Source of the DNA: Pteria penguin
Taxonomy: Eukaryota; Mollusca; Bivalvia; Pterioida; Pteriidae
Direction of reading: 5' to 3'
Length of the DNA: 64,000 bases
NCBI GenBank assembly: GCA_035048485.1
Contig: CM068581.1
Span: forward strand, 61,228,893-61,292,892
This document shows positions 58,345 to 64,000 of this stretch, in pieces. The position numbers and the translations under genes were made by a program. Numbering within the stretch: position 1 is the first letter of the stretch; each line of letters begins with the position of its first letter. Under the pieces are notes generated by a model. That model made no database searches. It was not told the origin of the DNA and was given only the letters and a program-made list of their open reading frames with translations.

Positions 58345-58980
58345 CCGGATCGACAGGTCAGGGCATACTGTTATTATCCTGTCTGTCTGTTTTTTATGTT
58401 TTGTCTGTGGACAAGTTGAATATCGGACACACTTGGTTATTTTTCAACCATGGCAGCTAGTGCTTTCATATTTCACAAATGTCCCTATTGGCAAGGCGTT
58501 TCCATTGGTACCCTAATTTATGACCTTGTAACCTTTAGATCTTCATTTAAAAAGTCCTTGGCTGTAACTTTTAAACCATGAGTGTTAGGGCATTCATATT
58601 TCCCATAAATATGTTCCTTGTAGTAAGAATTTTCTAATGGTAGTTGAAGTTATTATCTTGTGACATTGAACTTCACGTTTGATCTACATTACAAAAACTT
58701 AACCCTTACATGTAGCTTTAACTCTTCAACTATGGCTAGGACTTTCGTATTTCACACATACCTTCTATTGAAACCAGAAAGTATAATCTTGTGACCTTAA
58801 CCTTTATGGTTTATCTAGAGTTATGCTTAACAAAGCCATAGCGTTTGAGTCGTAGGACGCTGGGCTTTCTTATTTCACATGTGTGTTCCTTGTGTAAAAC
58901 TTTTCCATTAATACCTTAATTTTTTACTTTCTGACCTTGACAGTTAACTTTGACCTACGTTTAGAAAAATGCTTACAATG
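58345..58980 (+). mobile_element. degraded pearl-like element
   Basis: A worn hairpin (TATGCATCC...GGGCATA, about 58339-58369) is followed by TCCTGTCTGTCTG. Three or four core units come next, with CATATTTCACA, TTGTGACCTTAACCTTTATG and CTGACCTTGACAGTTAACTT. Same order and strand as 23345-25140. Confidence 0.6.
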
Positions 58981-59350
58981 CTCATCGAAAATCCTTCCTT
59001 ACATTTTGTAAACAATAAACACATGGTATTAAATGAATAAAACAAAATGATCTTTAAAAATAATATGTTAAAATTATAAAGTAGATTTCGAAAGCACATA
59101 TAAATGTTATACATATGTAATCGTACAAGTAATTAACTTGTCTTTCCTCTTTTTTCTTGTTGAATTATTCCTTAGATATGATAATTTGTTTTATTTTCCC
59201 CCTCTCCACTTTTGACTCATTGTCTTAACGATAATAATGTACCCTTAAGTCACATAAACGAAAGCAGTTGTAAATTTTCCAGTAAGTATTTGAGCTTTCC
59301 CCAGTAGCACTGGGGCTTTTGGTATTGAATGATGTTACTATTTAAATAAT
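58981..59350. other. intergenic stretch, no feature recognised
   Basis: AT-rich, non-coding as far as can be seen. Confidence 0.35.
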
Positions 59351-59357
59351 GTATATG

Positions 59358-59488
59358 ATGGCACGGGACCTCGGTTTCAACCGTCCCATTCGAAAGACAG
59401 AACACCTGTGTGCCAATAGCGGTAGTTAAACTCTGGATCTCTCAGCCACGAATCGAGCACAATACCCACTGGGCTACATAGGCTTCAA
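59358..59488 (-). mobile_element. partial SINE (head and start of central domain)
   Basis: The minus strand reads AGCCTATGTAGCCCAGTGGG, then CAGGTGTTCTGTCTTTCGAA and GGTTGAAACCGAGGTCCCGT, in the same order as the SINE at 57843-58119. The 3' half is absent. Confidence 0.65.
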
Positions 59489-59879
59489 CCATTCTGAAAT
59501 ACAACATATCGTATGTAACAATTACTTCATGAGAAAATTCAGTCTGCGTCCCTGAATCAGGGAAACATATAAAGAATAAATAAATATCAAATAATCAAAT
59601 AGAATTAATCATTCCATTTTTTCTGCGTGCTTTACATGTTTTTTCCATTCTCTGCTGCCAATTCACACTAATAAAGCACAAAACATAAATCAGTCCTTAA
59701 ATAATTTGCCTCTTAAATTTAGGTCGAGTTGGTAATGAGTTTGCTGTTCAAATATTAATTCTTTCGACTGTTCACACTTCAGGTTTTGAGCATCACTAAA
59801 GAGACATAAGTTGTCGAATGCGCATATGCCGCACTATACAATGTACTGGTATTGAGTAATGATTCTTATTTTAGGATAA

Positions 59880-60960
59880 GATAGAAAATTAATACAAAGG
59901 ATGAGATAGAATATTAATACAAAGGATGAGATAGAATATTAATACAAAGGATGAGATAGAATATTGATACAAAGGATGAGATAGAATATTAATACAAAAG
60001 ATGAGATAGAATATCAATACAAATGATGAGATAAAATATTAATACAAAGGATGAGATAAAATATTAATACAAAAGATGAGATAGAATATTAATACAAAGG
60101 ATGAGATAGAATACTGATACAAAGGATGAGATAGAATATTAATACAAAAGATGAGATAGAATATCAATACAAATGATGAGATAAAATATTAATACAAAGG
60201 ATGAGATAAAATATTAATACAAAAGATGAGATAGAATATTAATACAAAGGATGAGATAGAATACTGATACAAAGGATGAGATAGAATATTAATACAAAAG
60301 ATGAGATAGAATTGTAATATAATGGTAAGAAGAAGCAGTAATACAAAGGATGAGATAAAATATTAATACAAAGGATGAGATAGAATATTAGTACAAAGGA
60401 TAAGATAGAATATTAATACAAAGGATAACATAGAATATTAATACAAAGGATGAGATAGAATTGTAATATAATGGTAAGAAGAAGCAGTAATACAAAGGAT
60501 AAGGTAGAATATTAATACAAAGGATAAGATAGAATACTAATACAAAGGATGAGATAGAATATTAATACAAAGGATAAGATAGAATATTAATACAAAGGAT
60601 GAGATAGAATATTAATACAAAGGATGAGATAGAATATTAATACAAAGGATGAGATAGAATACTAATACAAAGGATGAGATAGAATATTAATACAAAAGAT
60701 AAGATAAAATATTAATACAAAGGGTAAGATAGAATTGTAATATAATAGTAAGAAGAAGCAGTAATTCAAAGGATAAGGTAGAATATTAATACAAAGGATA
60801 AGATAGAATATTAATACAAAAGATGAGATAGAATATTAATACAAAGGATAAGATAGAATAGTAATACAAAGGATAACATAGAATATTAACACAAAGGATA
60901 AGATAGAATCGTAATATAATAGTAAGAAGGAGCAGTAATACACAGGATGAGATAGAATCT
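59880..60960. repeat. 25-bp minisatellite with higher-order structure
   Basis: About 43 units of AATACAAAGGATGAGATAGA + ATATT. A block of six units (150 bp, marked by the variant ATATCAATACAAATGATGAG) is repeated at 60011 and 60161. An extra segment, GTAATATAATGGTAAGAAGA + AGCAGT, interrupts the array at about 60314, 60462, 60737 and 60911. Period checked at 59891 and 59916. Confidence 0.95.
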
Positions 60961-61003
60961 CTGTCTATCTATCTTTCTTTCTATCTATCTATATATATAT
61001 ATG
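60960..61003. repeat. (TCTA)n/(TA)n microsatellite between two arrays
   Basis: CTGTCTATCTATCTTTCTTTCTATCTATCTATATATATAT separates the 25-bp array from the 49-bp array. Confidence 0.9.
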
Positions 61004-61009
61004 ACATTG

Positions 61010-62040
61010 CAGGTCTTTATCAGTGCTAGTGGGATAATGAGTTATTCTCACATTTATTTAGCATTGCAGGTCTTTAATAGAGATAATGAGATATCCTTAC
61101 CTTTATTTAGCATTGCAGGTCTTTAATAGAGATAATGATATATCCTCACCTTTATTTAGCGTTGCAGGTCTTTAATAGAGATAATGAGATATCCTCACCT
61201 TCATTTAGCATTGCAGGTCTTTAATAGAGATAATGAGATATCCTCACCTTTATTTAGCGTTGCAGGTCTTTAATAGAGATAATGAGATATCCTCACCTTT
61301 ATTTAGCGTTGCAGGTCTTTAATAGAGATAATGAGATATCCTCACCTTCATTTAGCATTGCAGGTCTTTAATAGAGATAATGAGATATCCTCACCTTCAT
61401 TTAGCATTGCAGGTCTTTAATAGAGATAATGAGATATCCTCACCTTCATTTAGCATTGCAGGTCTTTAATAGGGATAATGAGATATCCTCAACTTTATTT
61501 AGCGTTGCAGGTCTTTAATAGAGATAATGAGATATCCTCACCTTTATTTAGCGTTGCATGTCTTTAATAGAGATAATGAGATATCCTCACCTTCATTTAG
61601 CATTGCAGGTCTTTAATAGAGATAATGAGATATCCTCACCTTTATTTAGCGTTGCAGGTCTTTAATAGAGATAATGAGATATCCTCACCTTTATTTAGCG
61701 TTGCAGGTCTTTAATAGAGATAATGATATATCCTCACCTTTATTTAGCATTGCAGGTCTTTAATAGGGAAAATGAGATATCCTCACCTTTATTTAGCATT
61801 GCAGGTTTTTTATAGGGATAATGAGATATCCTCACCTTTATCTAGTGTTGCAGGTTTTTAATAGGGATTTAGCATTGCAGATCTTTAATAGGGATAATGA
61901 GATATCCTCAACTTTATTTAGCATTGCAGGTCTTTAATAGAGATGAGATATCCTTATCTTTATTTAGCATTGCAGGTCTTTAATAGGGATAATGAGATAT
62001 TTTCAGGATCGTTTAGCATAGCAGGACTTCAACAGTGATA
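61010..62040. repeat. 49-bp minisatellite, about 20 units
   Basis: Consensus TTTAGCATTGCAGGTCTTTA, ATAGAGATAATGAGATATCC, TCACCTTTA. Period checked at 61155 and 61204. A GCGTTG / GCATTG dimorphism is mixed along the array; the last third carries GGGATAATG variants and is more degenerate. Confidence 0.95.
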
Positions 62041-62294
62041 GTGAGGTATTCTCATCTTTAATTCGAACCACTCTCCGTCGTTGCTACGTACGTGTCCGAT
62101 GAGCTGCGGAAGTAACCACATTTCCATCACGCATGCGCATATGAACAAAAGCTTCACAACAAATCAGTACAAATTTCACAAGCGCCATTTTGTTGCTGAT
62201 TTGTTCATTTGTTTGATTCTTGTTAACGTTACACATTGTACTCTCAATGGTGACGACATCTGTCTGATATCATTGAACAGAAAGTTAGGCATGA

Positions 62295-62430
62295 CAAGAA
62301 CCCATCCGAAGAAGTGAGGAATTCCTTACGTACTACGTCTAAGATGATACGAGGCTTTGGTTTATACTTTCTTATCCGAAAGTCAGAACCTATCGGTCCT
62401 GAATCGATCATCTAACCGGTTTGACTACGT
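62295..62430 (-). mobile_element. SINE relic (central domain)
   Basis: ACCCATCCGAAGAAGTGAGG + AATTCCTTACGTAC is the reverse complement of the SINE block GTGCCTTAAAGATCCCTCAC / TGCTTCGGGTGGGT. It is followed by a worn CGAGGCTTTGGTTTATACT piece and a tRNA-like end (TCGATCATCTAACCGGTTTG). Confidence 0.55.
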
Positions 62431-62525
62431 CTACTCCATTTCGTAACGGAAAATACCGAATAATCGCACAACCTTCAATTATACCGCAATTATCTATTTA
62501 GAAAGCGAACTCTTAAAGGTAAATG

Positions 62526-63101
62526 TACTAGGTGTGATCAAAAAGTTCTCTGCCAGATATGCTTTGATACAATGAGTATAAAACCCCAATTAAACCATTA
62601 TTCAATTATACTGAAGGTTGGGGGAAAGATAGTAGGATTTCAAAGCTTTTCATTATACACGGAATTCGCTGTTAAAAACTGAAGGGTACCTCAAACCGCC
62701 AACTGATGATGGAGCAGTGAAAGGAGAATATGACAAAGAGGAGAAGAAAGCTAGCCGGAGGTGTTGCAGGAAAATGCGTCTGCTTACACTTCTCTATATC
62801 CAATGACGGCTGCAACGGAATGCAACTTTGAGGTTCTTCTTCATTCCCCATACTCTCCAGATTTACATGGAACTTCATCTGACTACTTATCTCTTCCTAA
62901 ACCTGCAATTTTACCTACGTGGTAAGGAAGCTGTATATGAGTAATGAGGGGGGCCAGAATGAAGCATTCTATTTTGTAGGGATTAAAAACTGGAACAGAG
63001 ATGGAGAAAATGCATTAAGATGAAGGAAAATAATGACAATTCTTTCAATCCTGGGTATTCCTAAGTACATGGGGCCGAGAACTTTATGGTCGTACCTCGT
63101 A
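62526..63101 (+). mobile_element. internally deleted mariner-type element with both TIRs
   Basis: The left end TACTAGGTGTGATCAAAAAG + TTCTCTG and the reverse complement of the right end, TACGAGGTACGACCATAAAG + TTCTCGG, are inverted repeats of about 27 bp starting at a TA. Inside, plus-strand pieces of the transposase C-terminal half survive: CNFEVLLHSPYSPDL (about 62822-62868), YLRGKEAVYE-like, and the KNWNRDGE end. At about 576 bp it is less than half a full mariner, so it is non-autonomous. It shares its 3' end with the remnant at 43111-43760. Confidence 0.82.
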
Positions 63102-63767
63102 TGCATTACCTACGTCATTATGCCGTCTGAAAAAAATTGACCTATGATATCATGTATACAGAATTTCATGAATATTTCGCCCCCATTTGTACTATTATCT
63201 AGTGACTTCCACTTTAGGTTTTTGGGACTTTAAACCTTGAACCAAAAGTCATTCCAGAACGCCTAAACATTCTAACAATACCCGGATTTTTTGTTTTTCA
63301 ACATAAATTCTAAAAACGATATTCTTGAGGTTATTCCGAAAGGCATTGCCACATTTTGAAATCTGTAGCGTCTACGTGAATTTGCATTGCAAGGATGTGT
63401 GTACAGTTTTGCTGTTTGTTTGATTTGCAGGTCGCATGGAGGTAGAAGGCAACCAATGTATTGGTAATGAATCACTGAACAAATATGGCAACCTTTCCAA
63501 TATCCTCTAATGCTATACGTTGTTTTAGATTCTTTTAAAATTATTTATCCATTTTCCTGCTCACAGAAAAACAATGAAAAGTATCTTATTGATTTCATTT
63601 ATGTACCAAATGTCATTATATTGAAAGTTACCGGTAATCAATTCTACAAGATGGGTGCTGTATAATAGACAATGGTGTAAGTAGGTTAAATTGCTAAATG
63701 ACAATTTTAAATATGAAGGTCGTATTTTCATCATTTCACTCATTTAAAGTTACATAAAGTTTTTAAC
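63102..63767. other. intergenic stretch upstream of the right-edge gene
   Basis: No feature recognised. It should hold the promoter and 5' UTR of the gene at 63768, but I see no convincing TATA or initiator. Confidence 0.35.
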
Positions 63768-64000
63768 ATGAAGGTCGCACTTTTGTTATTGTTGGTCATT
63801 TTGGACAGAAATGTATCTTCGTTGATTTCAAATTATGCCGTTCAATGGAACACTGCGGACTACAATGACCATTTGATGACGAAGTGGGTATTCTCAACAT
63901 TGTACGGAACAAGTCTGATTGAATGTGCGGTTGTATGCATTGGTAATGAGAGTTGCTCTGCCTTTTATTACTCTTCATTGACCACAACCTGTCATACCTA
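63768..64000 (+). CDS. secreted PAN/apple-like protein, N-terminal part (runs off the window)
   Basis: An ATG at 63768 opens a frame of 77 codons that is still open at the window edge. Residues 1-17 (Met-Lys, then a run of Val/Ala/Leu/Ile) form a typical signal peptide. The mature part continues with a Trp/Tyr-containing segment, then ECAVVCIGNESCSAFYY and TTTCHT. The spacing C-x3-C-x5-C-x-A-F-x-Y...C is that of PAN/apple domains, extracellular protein- or sugar-binding modules common in mollusc secreted proteins. What follows the domain, such as a lectin or fibrinogen-like module, cannot be seen. An overlapping minus-strand frame is a shadow. Confident that it is a gene; the domain call is moderate. 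Confidence 0.7.
   Translation, partial: MKVALLLLLVILDRNVSSLISNYAVQWNTADYNDHLMTKWVFSTLYGTSLIECAVVCIGNESCSAFYYSSLTTTCHT

Noticed and set aside
62081..62317. 78-codon plus-strand frame after the 49-bp array
   Set aside because: Ends in a SINE relic and has no recognisable domain.

Overview
The window is animal nuclear DNA, most likely from a bivalve or other mollusc. The evidence is AT-rich sequence, spliced genes with GT-AG introns, very abundant minisatellites, tRNA-headed SINEs with a conserved central domain, and many short elements built from a hairpin, a GTCT-type tetranucleotide run and a tandem core. That last layout resembles the bivalve 'pearl' (Helentron-like) elements. No prokaryotic or organellar feature is seen.

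Gene content is low. CFAP53 (CCDC11; minus strand, 8 coding exons, 5944-12038, 510 residues) and SKA1 (plus strand, 5 coding exons, 13998-21298, 271 residues) form a head-to-head pair. They appear to share a promoter region of a few hundred bases at about 12040-12365, which holds candidate FOXJ1 and RFX sites on the CFAP53 side. A third gene, unrecognised, lies on the minus strand at 29977-36743 (5 coding exons whose phases all agree, 301 residues). It has two related N-terminal modules encoded by consecutive exons and a short basic Ser-rich tail. At the right edge (63768-64000) the first exon of a secreted, Cys-rich, PAN/apple-like protein runs off the window.

The rest is repeats. Region by region: 1-2.8 kb, a decayed Tc1-type transposase, a LINE reverse-transcriptase fragment and a MITE; 3-5.9 kb, mostly unassigned sequence with a SINE remnant and a poly-A/AAAT tail; 5.9-21.3 kb, the CFAP53/SKA1 pair, whose introns hold a pearl-like element, MITEs and two large minisatellites (24 bp and 29 bp); 21.3-29.9 kb, a LINE remnant, pearl-like repeats and a SINE; 30-37.8 kb, the unknown gene with a ~70-bp array and SINEs in its introns; 38.9-41.3 kb, a 28-bp minisatellite; 42-45.9 kb, a pearl-like remnant, an (AT)n run, a mariner remnant, a hAT-type MITE and a 1.1-kb TIR element; 45.9-49.2 kb, a 29-bp minisatellite of about 110 units; 49.6-50.8 kb, a LINE remnant; 51.8-59.5 kb, foldback elements, two SINEs with target-site duplications, and a Tc1 remnant; 59.9-62 kb, 25-bp and 49-bp arrays back to back; 62.5-63.1 kb, an internally deleted mariner with both TIRs.

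The main points for a second look are the CFAP53-SKA1 linkage with its bidirectional promoter, the unrecognised two-module gene, the minisatellite density (roughly one sixth of the window), and a dispersed repeat family rich in AGGTCA nuclear-receptor half-sites. All exon models come from reading frames and splice consensus only; no transcript data were available.
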